A DNA stretch of 64,000 nucleotides. Source: Mycobacteriales bacterium (GTDB lineage: Bacteria > Actinomycetota > Actinomycetes > DATLTS01). Location: contig DATLTS010000025.1 of assembly GCA_035533475.1 (NCBI GenBank), forward strand, positions 124,001 through 188,000, in the 5' to 3' direction. Numbering within the stretch: the stretch's first letter is position 1; every line of letters begins with the position of its first letter. Positions 31,708 through 39,945 of this stretch are shown piece by piece. Under the pieces are notes generated by a model. That model worked only from the letters and a program-made list of their open reading frames with translations, was not told the DNA's origin and searched no databases. The translations under genes were made by a program, and so were the position numbers.

Positions 31708-33347
31708 GCGACGACCTCCTCACCCCGACCACCGGGCCGACCCGGCGGCTCAGCGTCCTCACCCGGGGGGGGTTGCTAGTCCTCTGTGGCGTCCTCAACG
31801 CCGCGCACGGCGACCTGCTGAGCGGCTACCTCTGGGTCGCCGCCCTCGCGGTCGCCGCCGCCGCAGTCACGCTCGGCCCGAGCGGGCGGCGGGCCGGCCG
31901 GGCAGGGCGCCTCGCCGAGTCAGCGATCGCGGCCGTGGGCATCGTCGCAACCGGTGGATCGACCAGCCCGCTGTTCCCCTACCTGCTCGCACCCGCCTTC
32001 GTCGGTGGCCTCAGCGACGAGGTGGAGGCCGCGCTGGCCCCCGCCGGCGTCGCGATCGCGGTGCTCGCGGTCGGGCGGATAGTGGCCGACCAGCGTGACC
32101 AGCTGTCCGGATACGCGGCGACCGGAGCCGAATGGTGCCTGATGGCCGTTGCGCTGGTCCTGGTCGCCGCCTGGATCCAGCGGCTGCTCCAACCCCCTGG
32201 CGCGGAGCCACAGAACTCATACGTGACGGCCTATCGGCTGCTGGCCCAGCTCCGGACCGTAGCCCGGCAGCTGTCCGTCGGTCTGGACACCTTGACCCTC
32301 GCCGACGGTCTGCTCACCGGCATCGGCGCAGTCGCTCGATACGACCGGGCCGCGGTGTTCGTCCGGTCCCGCGGCGAGCACGTACTCCAACTCGCTCACC
32401 GCGGTGATCGCGGTGAGCCGCTCGACTGGCGGCCGGACCTGGGCGGCGAGAACCCATTCGCCGATGCCTGGCTGTCCCAGCAGCCCCAGGTCGTGGGTAG
32501 TCAACTGAGCGCCGGCCGGCCCGGCAGCGCCCTCGTGCTACCGCTCCGGCTCGGGTTGCGCACATTCGGCTTGGTCGCCGTAGAGATCGGCGCTAGTGGG
32601 GCGTACCCGGCGACGCTCGTCCGCACCATCGAGCCCATCGTCGCGGACGCGTCGCTTCGATTGAGCGCGGCCATGCTTTTCGACGAGATCCGCGAATTCG
32701 CCACGGTAGAGGAACGGCGCCGGCTGGCCCGCGAGATCCACGACGGCATCGCCCAGGAGCTGGCCTCGATCGGCTACTTCGTCGACGGACTGACCGCCGA
32801 GGCCCGCGGCACCGAGTTGGAAGCCCATCTGCGCGAGCTGCGCCGCGAGGTCAGTCGGATCATCAGCGAGTTGCGGCTGTCCATCTTCGACCTGCGCAGC
32901 GACGTCGAGCAGCACGGCGGACTCGGCGCCGCACTATCCGAGTACGTGCGGGCCGTAGGGGCTAGTAGTCCGTTCACCGTTCACCTGTCCCTGGACGAAG
33001 GGCCGGTCCGGCTGCCCGCAGACGTCGAGGCCGAGCTACTCCGGATCGCCCAGGAGGCCATCACCAATGCCCGCAAGCACGCCAACGCACGAAACCTCTG
33101 GGTCGACTGCACGGTGGATCCACCGCACGCCCGGCTGCGGGTCGACGACGACGGCGCCGGGCTCAGCCCGGGCCGGGACGACAGCTTCGGACTCGAGATC
33201 ATGCGGGAGCGAGCCGCGCGGCTTCGCGCCCGGCTGTCGATCGTCGGTCGCCAGCCGACCGGCACGTCGGTCGAGGTGGTTCTCGGCGTCGCGCCGGAAA
33301 TCGTTACGGTAGGTGACGAACAGCGAGCGGCGCCCACGGGGAGGTGA
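31704..33347 (+). CDS. Sensor histidine kinase, NarL/DesK type with GAF domain
   Basis: Membrane histidine kinase (547 aa). About five or six hydrophobic segments occupy residues 20-165. A GAF-like domain follows (about 180-335), then the HisKA_3 dimerisation helix with the phosphorylated His in LAREIHDGIAQELASIGYF, and an HATPase domain with EAITNARKHANA and VDDDGAGL. Start GTG 31704 overlaps the ligase stop by 4 nt. The response regulator starts 2 nt after its stop. The signal is unknown; membrane state or a fatty-acyl product is plausible given the operon. Confidence 0.88.
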   Translation: MSDDLLTPTTGPTRRLSVLTRGGLLVLCGVLNAAHGDLLSGYLWVAALAVAAAAVTLGPSGRRAGRAGRLAESAIAAVGIVATGGSTSPLFPYLLAPAFVGGLSDEVEAALAPAGVAIAVLAVGRIVADQRDQLSGYAATGAEWCLMAVALVLVAAWIQRLLQPPGAEPQNSYVTAYRLLAQLRTVARQLSVGLDTLTLADGLLTGIGAVARYDRAAVFVRSRGEHVLQLAHRGDRGEPLDWRPDLGGENPFADAWLSQQPQVVGSQLSAGRPGSALVLPLRLGLRTFGLVAVEIGASGAYPATLVRTIEPIVADASLRLSAAMLFDEIREFATVEERRRLAREIHDGIAQELASIGYFVDGLTAEARGTELEAHLRELRREVSRIISELRLSIFDLRSDVEQHGGLGAALSEYVRAVGASSPFTVHLSLDEGPVRLPADVEAELLRIAQEAITNARKHANARNLWVDCTVDPPHARLRVDDDGAGLSPGRDDSFGLEIMRERAARLRARLSIVGRQPTGTSVEVVLGVAPEIVTVGDEQRAAPTGR

Positions 33348-33349
33348 CC

Positions 33350-33994
33350 ATGGCGACGAGCGTGCTTCTCATCGACGACCACGACCTGATCCGGCAGGGC
33401 CTACGCCACGCGTTCGAGCGCGACCAGGGCTTCACCGTCGTCGGCGAGGCGGGAACGATCGCGGAGGGGCTGGAGCTGGCGAGCGCGCTCGAGCCGGACG
33501 TCGTGATCATGGACCTCCGGCTCCCGGACGGCAATGGCCTAGAAGCGACGCGGAAGCTGCGCGAGCTCTCCCCCACCTGCGGGATCGTGGTTCTCACGAT
33601 GTACGCCGGCGACGAGCAGCTGTTCGGCGCCCTGGAAGCCGGCGCGTCCGCCTTCGTGGCGAAGGACGCCCCCGCCGAAGACGTCGTCGCGGCGGCCCGG
33701 CACGCGGCCTCGTCCCCGTCGGCGTTCACCGCGTCCGATCTCGCGGACGCGATGCGCCGCCGCCTGTCCCCGAGTGGCCCGCAGCTCAGCCCGCGCGAGA
33801 AGCAGGTCCTCAGGCTGCTGGCCGACGGCCTCGCCGTGGCGCAGATCGCCCGACAGCTCTACATCAGCGAGTCCACGGCGAAGACCCACATCTCCAAGCT
33901 CTACGAGAAGCTCGGCGCCGGAAACCGGGCCACCGCGCTGATGACCGCCATGCGGTTGGGGCTGATCCGGTCCGAGAGCGGAGAACGGCCCTGA
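33350..33994 (+). CDS. LuxR/NarL-family response regulator
   Basis: Two-component output protein (214 aa). The receiver has the acidic pair in LLIDDHD, phospho-acceptor D55 in VVIMDLRLPDG, T in VLTMYAG and K in FVAKDAP. The C-terminal LuxR helix-turn-helix (about 148-208) contains LSPREKQVLRLLADGLAVAQI and ESTAKTHISKLYEKL. ATG 33350 follows GGGGAGG at 5 nt; an upstream GTG overlapping the kinase stop is less likely. Cognate partner of the preceding kinase. Convergent with the glycosyltransferase gene after 3 nt. Confidence 0.92.
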   Translation: MATSVLLIDDHDLIRQGLRHAFERDQGFTVVGEAGTIAEGLELASALEPDVVIMDLRLPDGNGLEATRKLRELSPTCGIVVLTMYAGDEQLFGALEAGASAFVAKDAPAEDVVAAARHAASSPSAFTASDLADAMRRRLSPSGPQLSPREKQVLRLLADGLAVAQIARQLYISESTAKTHISKLYEKLGAGNRATALMTAMRLGLIRSESGERP

Positions 33995-33997
33995 CCG

Positions 33998-35113
33998 TCA
34001 GGATCCGGCGAGCAGCCCCTCGAGCCGGGCGGTAAGAACGTCCCAACGCCAATCCGTCCGCACCCACTCTCGACCGACCTCACCCATCGCCCGAGCCTGC
34101 GCCGGGTTCGCCAGCAGGCCGACGATGCGATCGGAGACCTCGTCGAGGGAGCGCCCGTCGACTAGATGTCCGGTGCGGCCGTCGAGCACCGCGTCCGGAG
34201 AGCCGCCGGAGCGGCCGGCGACGACCGGCAGCCCGGTCGCGGACGCCTCGAGAAACACCAGCCCGAGGCCTTCGACCTCGAGCCCGGCGCGCCGGGTCCG
34301 GCACGGCATGGCGAACACGTGGCCGGCAGCGTAGTGAGCGGGCAGTTCGGCCCACGGCACCGACCCGGTGAACACGACGTCACGGGCGACCCCGTGCCGC
34401 TCGGCGAGTCCGGCCAGCCGGTCCCGGTCCGGGCCGCCCCCGACCAGAAGGAGCGCAGTGCCCGCGACGCGACGGCGGATGCCCGGCAACGCCCGGATCA
34501 GCATGTCCTGGCCCTTGCGTCGCACCAGGCGTGAGACGCAGACCACCACCGGACGCCCAGCCAACCCGTGCCGTACCCGGACCTCCTCGCCGCCGGCTTC
34601 CGGTCGGAAGGCCCCCAGGTCCACCCCCGGTGGCAGCTGGACGAGCCGGGCCGCCGGCCCGAGCGCACCGGCCAACCGGCTCCGGGTGTACTCGCCCAGG
34701 TAGGTAACGACATCGACGGTCGAGCCGATCCGGCGCAACGCCTGACGGCCGCCCGGCACGAGCGCCCAGCCGACCTCGTGTCCGTGGGTGGAAGCGACGA
34801 AACGGCGGACGCCGGCCCGCCGCAACCCACCCGCGAGCAGGGCTAGCGGCGCCGCGGCCCCGAACCAGGCGGCGTCGCACCCCTCGGCTCGGGCGATCTC
34901 CCGGGCCCGCCGCGCCACCCGGCCGGTCGGCAGCAACAGGCTGGACTTGTCGCGGATCACGGGAAAGGGCTGGGCCGCATCGAACTCGCGGGCACCTCGC
35001 CAGTCCGATGCATAGACGACGACGTCGGGAAGGCGGGTCGCGTAGGCGTGCACGTAGGCCTGGATGCCACCCGGTCGGGGCGGGAAATCGTTGCTCACGA
35101 TGAGCGCCTTCAC
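33998..35113 (-). CDS. pimB: GT4 glycosyltransferase (PimB-like mannosyltransferase)
   Basis: Glycosyltransferase family 4 enzyme (371 aa). N-terminal VSNDFPPRPGGIQAYVHAY, the GDP-sugar site VCVSRLVRRKGQDMLIRALP, and the EX7E motif region EVEGLGLVFLEASATGLPVVAG are all present. It closely resembles PimB of mycobacteria and corynebacteria, which adds the second mannose to phosphatidylinositol mannoside, and it sits next to fadD15 as in mycobacteria. The exact acceptor cannot be proven from sequence. Confidence 0.85.
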   Translation of the reverse strand: MKALIVSNDFPPRPGGIQAYVHAYATRLPDVVVYASDWRGAREFDAAQPFPVIRDKSSLLLPTGRVARRAREIARAEGCDAAWFGAAAPLALLAGGLRRAGVRRFVASTHGHEVGWALVPGGRQALRRIGSTVDVVTYLGEYTRSRLAGALGPAARLVQLPPGVDLGAFRPEAGGEEVRVRHGLAGRPVVVCVSRLVRRKGQDMLIRALPGIRRRVAGTALLLVGGGPDRDRLAGLAERHGVARDVVFTGSVPWAELPAHYAAGHVFAMPCRTRRAGLEVEGLGLVFLEASATGLPVVAGRSGGSPDAVLDGRTGHLVDGRSLDEVSDRIVGLLANPAQARAMGEVGREWVRTDWRWDVLTARLEGLLAGS

Positions 35114-35150
35114 CCGCCCGGCGCCCCGTCCCGCCGGCCGGTGGCGAGGC

Positions 35151-36332
35151 TCACGATCCGCGGCCGGCCCGCTGCCGGGCGGTGCCCTGCGTGGTCGCTG
35201 CCGGGCCGCCTAGCAGCACGTCCGCCCAGGACGGCACCGTGGCCCGTCCCTTGCGCCCGCCCGTAGCCCCCGGGCCCGGCCGGGCCCGCGGCAGTGTCGC
35301 GGGCACCGGGGCCGCCGCAACCGCGCCTACCGGCTCCCGGGCGGGCGCCTTGACGGCCGTGACCGTCCTGGGAGGGCTCTTCGCCGCCCCGGCCTTGCGG
35401 GTTCGGGTCACCGCCGGGGCGGCGGCCTTGCGAGGTGCGCGGGTTCGGGTCACCGCCGGGGCGGCAGCCTTGCGGGTTCGGGTCACCGCCGGGGCGGCAG
35501 CCTTGCGAGGTGCGCGGGTCCGGGTCACCGCCGGGGCGGCAGCCTTGCGAGGTGCGCGGGTCCGGGGCACCGCCGGGGCGGCAGCCTTGCGAGGTGCGCG
35601 GGTCCGGCCGACGCTCTTGGGCGGCGGCGGCACCGCGGTACGGGGCTTGCGGCCGGGGGTCGGTTTCGCGGCTTTTCCGGCCGGAACGCGCTTCGGCCGA
35701 CCCGTCGCCTTGCGCCGGCGCACCGGCTCACTCGCGGCGGGTCGCACCGCCGTGGTGCGTTCGTCGACGTAGCCCAGCGACGTCGCCGTCGCATCCAGCG
35801 GTTCGAGATGACGCTCGACGGGGTGCCAGAGCCACTCCACGTGGCGACGGCGGGCCCGGGAGATGTAGCTAACCTCGACCACCCAGCGGCTGTCGTCCCG
35901 GCGCCAGGCCCGCCATTGGATGGTCTCGGCACGCAGTCCGGAGACCGCCCCGAGATGGGTGGCGACCGCCTCGCCGAGCGGCCTGGCCGAGAGCCCCCGC
36001 CGAGCCCGGGCCATCCGCGCGGCCCAGGCCTCGTCGAGCACCCGCTCCCGCTCGGAGAGCACGGGGCCGGCGTAGCGCAGGACCCGGGTGACCGGCACCC
36101 CGGCCGCCCGGGCGATTTCCTCGGGGCTGCCGCCGGCGCGCAGCCGGGCCTGGATCTCCCGGGGGGTGAGGGCGCTCTCCGCCGCCGACTCGCCCGGCGG
36201 TCCGAGCTCGCCCCGGATGGCCGCCCTGAGCCGCTCGTCGACCGCCAGCCGGTGGCTCGGTCGACCGGCGCCAGCGCCGAGCAGGACGTGCTCCCCGTCG
36301 GCTGTCACTCCGAGGACCCGCAGGTCGCGCAC
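35151..36332 (-). CDS. sepH: Septation protein SepH
   Basis: Cell-division protein (393 aa) that in Streptomyces and mycobacteria binds FtsZ and promotes Z-ring assembly. The conserved N-terminal DUF3071 region (1-190) begins RDLRVLGVTADGEHVLL and contains a helix-turn-helix-like stretch, LTPREIQARLRAGGSPEEIA. The middle is a basic Ala/Pro/Lys/Arg linker made of 14-residue repeats. The C-terminus keeps the short VPSWADVLLGG motif typical of SepH. GTG 36332 has AGAGGGGA 5 nt upstream and gives the family N-terminus; a GTG at 36353 would add seven residues. Confidence 0.9.
   Translation of the reverse strand: MRDLRVLGVTADGEHVLLGAGAGRPSHRLAVDERLRAAIRGELGPPGESAAESALTPREIQARLRAGGSPEEIARAAGVPVTRVLRYAGPVLSERERVLDEAWAARMARARRGLSARPLGEAVATHLGAVSGLRAETIQWRAWRRDDSRWVVEVSYISRARRRHVEWLWHPVERHLEPLDATATSLGYVDERTTAVRPAASEPVRRRKATGRPKRVPAGKAAKPTPGRKPRTAVPPPPKSVGRTRAPRKAAAPAVPRTRAPRKAAAPAVTRTRAPRKAAAPAVTRTRKAAAPAVTRTRAPRKAAAPAVTRTRKAGAAKSPPRTVTAVKAPAREPVGAVAAAPVPATLPRARPGPGATGGRKGRATVPSWADVLLGGPAATTQGTARQRAGRGS
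35404..35608. repeat. Tandem 42-bp repeat inside sepH
   Basis: Five units begin at 35404, 35446, 35479, 35521 and 35563. Four are 42 bp and one (35446) is 33 bp, lacking three codons. On the coding strand they encode the basic linker motif RTRAPRKAAAPAVT. Near identity at third positions shows recent expansion, so copy number probably varies between strains. Confidence 0.85.
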
Positions 36333-36384
36333 GGCCGTCCCCTCTCGTGACACGCCCCGGCGGTGCGCGGTGCGGGACGCCAGG

Positions 36385-37395
36385 TTACGGCCGACCGGCG
36401 TCCGTGTACCCGCTTATCGAATCGATCTCGACGTTCGTTCCGGAGTGCAGCGCGTTGATCATCTGCCCGTTGCCGATGTAGATGCCGACGTGATAGGCGG
36501 GATAGCCGAAAAAGATCAGGTCTCCGGGTTCGAGGTTTCCGCCTGATACGGGGGTCGTCGAGGACTGCTGGCTGGCCGCGTAGTGGTCGAGCGCCACCCC
36601 GGCTGCCGCCCAGGCCTGCATGGTCAGGCCGGAGCAGTCGTAGCTGTCCGGTCCGGATCCGCCCCACTGGTAGGGCTTACCGATCTGGGCGTAGGCGAAC
36701 CGGACCGCGATCGCGGCCCGGCCGTCGACCGGGATGTTGAAGCTGAGTGGGGCTCGGGCCTCCGATCGCGAGGCCGCCACCGGGGCGACCGCCGCCTGCT
36801 GCGCGGCGGTGAGCCGGCTCAGCAGCGCCCGTTCCGCGGTGATCGTGGACTCGATTCGCCCCCGGGCCGCCGCGATCTGCCGGGTCTGCCAAGCCTGGAC
36901 CTCGGTGGCGTGGCGGACATCGGCTTGGGCCTGGGTGAGCTCGGCGAGGGTCGACACGAACGCGTCCAGCGCCGCCGTCTGGTTGCGGGAGATCTGTTCG
37001 AGGTCTGACGCCTGGGTGAGGAAGGACGCGGGATCGCTCGAGGTGAGGACCGACATTTCCTGACCGAACCCGCCGCTCCGGTAGGCGGCCGAGACCAGGG
37101 CGGCGATGCCCGCACGCGCCTTCGTGGTGGCCGCGAGCTGCCGGGTCACCCGGTCTTGCAGCTCCCGAACTCGCTGCTCGGCTGCCGCCAGCTCGACCTG
37201 GGACCGGTCGTAGGCCTCGGTGAACTGCTCCTCCTGGACGGTCAGCGCGGCAATCTGGGCACGCACCTGCCCAATCGAGGCGGCGGGTGCGGCACCGGCG
37301 GTCGCCGGCAAGACGGCTGCCACCATCGCCGCGCAGGCCAGCGCGGAGAGAACGGAAAGTGGACGGACAGCAAGCGACGATCGGCGCCAGGACAC
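36385..37395 (-). CDS. NlpC/P60 peptidoglycan endopeptidase with coiled coil (RipC-like)
   Basis: Secreted D-Glu-diaminopimelate endopeptidase (336 aa). The signal peptide (about 1-36) is followed by a long coiled coil (40-205) of the type that keeps such hydrolases inactive until FtsX or other partners release them. The NlpC/P60 domain (about 222-336) has C254 in YDCSGLT, H302 in AYHVGIYIG and the third polar residue H317. The GTG start has AAGGGG upstream. A c-di-AMP riboswitch and a consensus-like promoter precede it, linking wall turnover to osmotic or potassium status. The C-terminus ends soon after the catalytic domain. Confidence 0.93.
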   Translation of the reverse strand: MSWRRSSLAVRPLSVLSALACAAMVAAVLPATAGAAPAASIGQVRAQIAALTVQEEQFTEAYDRSQVELAAAEQRVRELQDRVTRQLAATTKARAGIAALVSAAYRSGGFGQEMSVLTSSDPASFLTQASDLEQISRNQTAALDAFVSTLAELTQAQADVRHATEVQAWQTRQIAAARGRIESTITAERALLSRLTAAQQAAVAPVAASRSEARAPLSFNIPVDGRAAIAVRFAYAQIGKPYQWGGSGPDSYDCSGLTMQAWAAAGVALDHYAASQQSSTTPVSGGNLEPGDLIFFGYPAYHVGIYIGNGQMINALHSGTNVEIDSISGYTDAGRP

Positions 37396-37412
37396 GGCGG
37401 CGTCACCCCTTC

Positions 37413-37547
37413 TTCCTCGACGCCTACCGGGTGAGCTGACGGGTTCGGGCGGGAAGGTCGCCCTACGGTGCGCGAGCGCACCGATTCACCCCAGGGGATG
37501 TGGGTCCCCGGCTCCGGCAGGTCGCCCTGCCGAGATTCGGCGTGACC
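37413..37547 (-). promoter_or_regulatory. c-di-AMP riboswitch (ydaO/yuaA type)
   Basis: Read on the minus strand the leader of the NlpC/P60 gene contains the conserved blocks of the ydaO aptamer in order: CCGAATCTCGGCAGGGCGA, GCCGGAGCCGGGGACCCA, TGGGGTGAATCGG, a variable hairpin (GTGCGC-TCG-CGCAC), TAGGGCGACCTTCC, CGCCCGAACCCGTCAGCTC, then ACCCGGTAGGCGTCGAGGAAG. NlpC/P60 and Rpf genes are the usual actinobacterial targets. Binding of c-di-AMP would lower expression. The ribosome site lies immediately downstream. Confidence 0.92.
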
Positions 37548-37594
37548 GCGCGCCCCCGCCCGGCGGGCGGGAATCGAGGCGTGCGGTCTCCGCG

Positions 37595-37623
37595 ACCTTA
37601 GTGACCAAGCACCGGGGGTGCAA
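37595..37623 (-). promoter_or_regulatory. Promoter of the c-di-AMP riboswitch/NlpC-P60 transcript
   Basis: Minus-strand TTGCAC (37623-37618), a 17-nt spacer and TAAGGT (37600-37595). The start would be near 37588, about 40 nt before the aptamer. A GTCAC (37605-37601) and a GTCGC (37596-37592), 9 nt apart, overlap the -10 and could be a degenerate MtrA-like site. Confidence 0.6.
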
Positions 37624-37638
37624 ATGCGCCATCCACAG

Positions 37639-37690
37639 CCCGGCAATGTCCCCGGCATCGCTCCCCGGCAATATCCCCGGCAATATCCCC
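37639..37690. repeat. Short tandem repeat, 12-bp unit CCCCGGCAATAT
   Basis: Four imperfect to perfect copies in the 309-nt non-coding stretch between the 63-aa gene and the NlpC/P60 gene: CCCGGCAATGTC, CCCGGCATCGCT, CCCCGGCAATAT, CCCCGGCAATAT. It lies just upstream of the riboswitch promoter. The rest of this stretch is occupied by the promoter and riboswitch. Confidence 0.7.
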
Positions 37691-37704
37691 GACCGATCCG
37701 GACC

Positions 37705-37896
37705 TCACCCGGCTGCGGCATCCGGGAGCACGAGCCGCAGCGGAGGCACCAGCCCGGACCCGGCGAGCACGTCCAGTGCGGCCCGCTCGTCGTCGTCGAC
37801 CTGCAATACACCTGGTGGGCTGGCCAGGAGCACGCCTACCACGCAGTCGGCGCAAGCCGCGCCGCGAACCTGGCAGCTGTCGCAATCGATGATCAT
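37705..37896 (-). CDS. Small conserved cysteine-rich actinobacterial protein
   Basis: A 63-residue protein starting MIIDCDSCQVRGAACADC, with four cysteines in a CxxC...CxxC arrangement that suggests zinc or Fe-S binding. The rest is a short amphipathic region (VLQVDDDERAALDVLAG) ending GLVPPLRLVLPDAAAG. AAGGAA precedes the ATG by 7 nt. Similar small proteins occur next to NlpC/P60 genes in streptomycetes and relatives; function unknown. Confidence 0.65.
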   Translation of the reverse strand: MIIDCDSCQVRGAACADCVVGVLLASPPGVLQVDDDERAALDVLAGSGLVPPLRLVLPDAAAG

Positions 37897-38006
37897 CGAA
37901 GGGTTCCTTCCGAGTCGGCCGGCGGACCGGCGCGGCGGGTGCCACCACCGGCCTCGGGCCGACGCTAGCCGCCATCGGTGACAGTTCCCGGTGAGCGGCC
38001 CGGCGC

Positions 38007-38240
38007 TCACTCCGCCGGCCGGGTCACCACCTCGACGACGTCCTCGGCGTTGCACCAGCGACAACGAACGTGCTCGACCCGGTCGGCGAGAACCTGCTCC
38101 TCCTCGACCGTGGGCTGCCCGGAGAGCTCGACGTGAACGTACTGTCGGGTCCGGGTCGTTCGGGTGACGTCGAAGCGGGTGAGGTTGCCGCACAGCGTGC
38201 ACCGCCAACGCTCGTGCTCGCCGGGCACCGGAATCGGCAC
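38007..38240 (-). CDS. Small zinc-ribbon protein, unknown function
   Basis: A 77-residue protein with two CxxC pairs, WRCTLCGN near residue 14 and VRCRWCNAED near 60, which together form a zinc ribbon. Between them lies a beta-strand-rich region (TRTTRTRQYVHVELSG). The GTG at 38240 has GGAGGA about 7 nt upstream. It precedes the small cysteine-rich gene on the same strand with a 110-nt gap. Found widely in actinomycetes; no known role. Confidence 0.7.
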   Translation of the reverse strand: MPIPVPGEHERWRCTLCGNLTRFDVTRTTRTRQYVHVELSGQPTVEEEQVLADRVEHVRCRWCNAEDVVEVVTRPAE

Positions 38241-38278
38241 GGAACGCTCCTCCGAGTCTGCGCGACGCGCGGGTGGGG

Positions 38279-39844
38279 TCAGACGGGGACGACGCCGCGC
38301 TTGCGGGCCGGCCGCAGCACGCGCTTGCGGGCCGCGAGCTCCAGGCCCGTGGCGATGTGCCGCCGGGTGTCAGCCGGGTCGATGATGTCGTCGACGAACC
38401 CCATCTTCGCCGAGAGCATCGGATCGATCTGGGCGCGTACCCCGGCGACGAGTTCCGCGCGCAGCGCCTCCCGCTCGGACTCCGTCCCGGCCGCGGCCAA
38501 CTGCTTGCGGAACAAGATGTTCACGGCGCCTTCGGGCCCCATGACGGAGAATTCCGCGGACGGCCACGCAATCAGGTGGTCGCTCTCGTACTGCCTCCCA
38601 GCCATAACGAAGTACCCCGCCCCATACGCCTTGCGTAGCACGACTGTGATCTTGGGTACGGTCGCTTCGCTGACGTTGAACAGCATCTTCGCGCCGTGCC
38701 GAATGATCCCCTTGTGTTCGACCTCCTTGCCGACCACGAAGCCCGGCACGTCCACGAGGAACACCAGCGGCAGGTCGAAGGAGTCGCAGAGGTTGATGAA
38801 CCGGGCAGCCTTGTCGGCGGCGTCGATCCCGAGGGAACCAGCCATGACCATCGGCTGCGAGGCGAGGATCCCCACCGGCCGACCGTCGATGTGCGCGAAC
38901 CCGGTGAGGACCGATCTCGCCCAGTCCGGCTTCATCGCAAAGAAGCGGCCGTCGTCGACGAGCAGCCGGATGACCTTGCGCATGTCGTAGGCCTGGCGCG
39001 GGTTCGCCGGCACGATCTCGTAAAGCTCCTCCGCCCGGCGGTCGACCGGGTCGTCGCTCGGCTGCGTCGGCGGGGCGTCCCCGTACCGGCTGGGGAAGAA
39101 CGACAGGTACTCGCGGACGACGGCCAGGCATTCGGCGTCGTCCGCGCACTCCCGGTCGGCGACCCCGGAGATTTTGTTGTGCACCCCCGAGCCGCCCATC
39201 TCCTCCTCGGTGACCTCCTCTCCGGTGGCCGCCCGGACCAGGTGCACCCCGGCGAGCGCCATCGAACTGGTGCCTTTCACCATCGGCACGAAGTCGCACA
39301 GCGCGGGGATGTAAGCGGTCCCCGCCGAGCAGGGGCCCAGCATCGCCGCCACCTGCGGGATCACCCCGCTCATCGTCGTCATCTCGCGGAACAGGTCGCC
39401 CGCCCCAGCGAAGGCCGCACCGACGCTCTCGGTGACCCGGGCCCCCGCGGAGTCCAGTAGGTAGACGATCGCAGTGCCGTGCTTGACCGCGAAGTCCCGG
39501 GCCCTAGCCGCCTTGCGCTCGCCGTGCATGCCGATCGAACCGGCAAGGACGGTGAAGTCGTAGGCGACGACGGATACCAGCCGGCCGTCGACCTTGCCGA
39601 CTCCGGTGAGACACCCGTCGCCGGGGGTGCGCTTGTTCTGTGACTGCGGCGAGTCGACCGCCTGCGCGTACAGGCCGGTCTCGACGAAGCTGCCCGGATC
39701 GAAGAGCAGATCGAGCCGTTCCCGGACGGTGAGCTTGCCCAGGCTGTGCTGGCGGGCGACGAGATCAGGGCCGCCCATGCCGAGGAAGTCCGCCCGGATC
39801 CCCGCCAGCTGCTCGGCTCGCTGGCGGAGCGTGTCATCGGTCAT
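38279..39844 (-). CDS. Acyl-CoA carboxylase beta (carboxyltransferase) subunit
   Basis: Carboxyltransferase component (521 aa) of an acetyl-/propionyl-CoA carboxylase. N-terminal LGKLTVRERLDLLFDPGSF, the acyl-CoA oxyanion region LDSAGARVTESVGAAFAGAG and the biotin-site block VDVPGFVVGKEVEHKGIIRHGAKML are clear. The alpha (biotin) subunit is not in this window. Methylmalonyl-CoA decarboxylase subunits look alike, so direction is not certain. The ATG at 39844 gives the family start; it is divergent from the exonuclease fusion with 101 nt between them. Confidence 0.9.
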   Translation of the reverse strand: MTDDTLRQRAEQLAGIRADFLGMGGPDLVARQHSLGKLTVRERLDLLFDPGSFVETGLYAQAVDSPQSQNKRTPGDGCLTGVGKVDGRLVSVVAYDFTVLAGSIGMHGERKAARARDFAVKHGTAIVYLLDSAGARVTESVGAAFAGAGDLFREMTTMSGVIPQVAAMLGPCSAGTAYIPALCDFVPMVKGTSSMALAGVHLVRAATGEEVTEEEMGGSGVHNKISGVADRECADDAECLAVVREYLSFFPSRYGDAPPTQPSDDPVDRRAEELYEIVPANPRQAYDMRKVIRLLVDDGRFFAMKPDWARSVLTGFAHIDGRPVGILASQPMVMAGSLGIDAADKAARFINLCDSFDLPLVFLVDVPGFVVGKEVEHKGIIRHGAKMLFNVSEATVPKITVVLRKAYGAGYFVMAGRQYESDHLIAWPSAEFSVMGPEGAVNILFRKQLAAAGTESEREALRAELVAGVRAQIDPMLSAKMGFVDDIIDPADTRRHIATGLELAARKRVLRPARKRGVVPV

Positions 39845-39931
39845 GGGCCAGATTGTCCGGACCCGGGCCTCGGCCCGGTGACCCGGGTCGCGACAGGTGT
39901 GTCGCCGACCGGAAATGTCGGTGCTGAGGCC

Positions 39932-39945
39932 TAGCGTCGGCAGGC
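39932..39945 (+). promoter_or_regulatory. -10 element of a leaderless promoter
   Basis: TAGCGT at 39932-39937, then 8 nt, then ATG 39946. The same hexamer and spacing recur before the gene at 41758. Confidence 0.5.

Noticed and set aside
35404-35608. Regular repeats that could suggest a CRISPR array
   Set aside because: The units are contiguous with no unique spacers and lie in frame within the sepH coding region.
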